The position numbers and the translations under genes are program-made. From contig BLXT01006428.1 in the NCBI GenBank assembly GCA_019648995.1, positions 442,509-470,050 of the forward strand: DNA of 27,542 nucleotides, read 5' to 3'. The notes beneath the pieces are model-generated. The model was not told the DNA's origin, did not search any database, and worked only from the letters and a program-made list of their open reading frames with translations. Shown here one piece after another: positions 27,273 to 27,542 of this stretch (the first letter of the stretch is position 1; the number at the start of each line of letters is the position of its first letter). The stretch comes from Plakobranchus ocellatus (taxonomy: Eukaryota; Mollusca; Gastropoda; Plakobranchidae).

Positions 27273-27542
27273 TAATTTAATTTTTTTCTGTCAGAAACTT
27301 TCCGAATTCAAAGTGGATCCCACACTTAGTCCAAGCATCGAGGAACCAGGAGAAGGGTCCTGATTGTTCTTGGCACACGGCATTTGAGGTAGTTTGCCAT
27401 TGCTTTCCTAGACACCTTTATTTTCGCCAGGTTTTAAGAGACCTAGCTACCCATTTAGTGCTGGGTGGACACAGAGGAGCAATGAAAATCTGACTTGGCA
27501 TGGACTGGGAATTGAACCCCGGATCTCTTGGATGGGAGCCAA
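27273..27542 (-). repeat. tRNA-derived SINE, minus strand, cut by window edge
   Basis: On the minus strand the edge reads AGAGATCCGGGGTTCAATTC, a good B box (27508-27518 region), followed by a tRNA-unrelated body with CTGTGTCCACCCAGCAC and GGCAATGG-like words and an A-rich tail at 27273-27288. The A box and 5' part lie outside. The body looks like a widespread invertebrate SINE, but I cannot name the family. Confidence 0.6.

Noticed and set aside
27249-27291. Possible earlier SMARCC exon ending SQSKTP with donor gtaaag in the right phase
   Set aside because: Its upstream part would be the A-rich tail of the SINE and it does not resemble the family's BRCT-like segment.
1-27542. Bacterial-type features: operons, CRISPR, ribosome binding sites, terminators
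   Set aside because: The window is a spliced animal gene with AT-rich introns; no spaced identical repeats or prokaryotic gene arrangement exists.

Overview
The window is animal nuclear DNA. It is AT-rich, full of A/T homopolymers, and nearly all its coding content is one large intron-rich gene on the minus strand. That gene is SMARCC (SMARCC1/SMARCC2, Drosophila Moira, yeast Swi3), a core scaffold subunit of SWI/SNF (BAF/PBAF) chromatin remodellers. I assembled 21 coding exons by hand from splice sites, reading phase and family similarity. They run from 26572 down to 4676 and give about 1256 residues. The N-terminal exons (MarR-like and BRCT-like parts) lie beyond the right edge. The protein resembles bilaterian SMARCC, and the DNA looks invertebrate, with compact introns, dispersed tRNA-derived repeats and small DNA transposons. 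I cannot fix the phylum; frequent taggcct and tagatctag words loosely suggest a mollusc or deuterostome, which is only an impression.

Layout along the gene (right to left): exons 1-3 encode the chromodomain-like end of the N-terminal module; exons 4-7 a basic/acidic linker; exons 8-10 the SWIRM domain; exons 11-12 the linker and SANT domain; exons 13-14 the conserved segment after SANT; exons 15-17 a Lys/Glu-rich then Ala-rich stretch; exons 18-19 the coiled coil; exons 19-20 a very long Pro/Gln/Ser-rich tail. Exon 20 ends at a strong donor that overlaps an in-frame stop, so the C-terminus is ambiguous. Exon 3 uses a GC donor.

The introns carry non-autonomous mobile elements that can be delimited by terminal repeats and target duplications: a 391-bp TTAA-flanked piggyBac-like element (22499-22889), a 420-bp TA-flanked pogo/Tigger-like element lying 10 bp from the exon 17 splice donor (12147-12566), and a 2020-bp hAT-like element with 13-bp TIRs and a 6-bp duplication (7918-9937). 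Two tRNA-derived SINEs are visible (25272-25360 and 27273-27542).

The left 4.7 kb, downstream of the gene, is a mix of probable 3' UTR and repeat debris: a truncated MADF-like reading frame, a cluster of CCGTACGG palindromes, a LINE RNase H fragment, and a coding-like fragment of an unknown dispersed repeat. I found no convincing new multi-gene system. The most interesting leads are a frame-preserving 60-bp cassette exon candidate in intron 5, the ambiguous SMARCC C-terminus, and the GC-AG intron.
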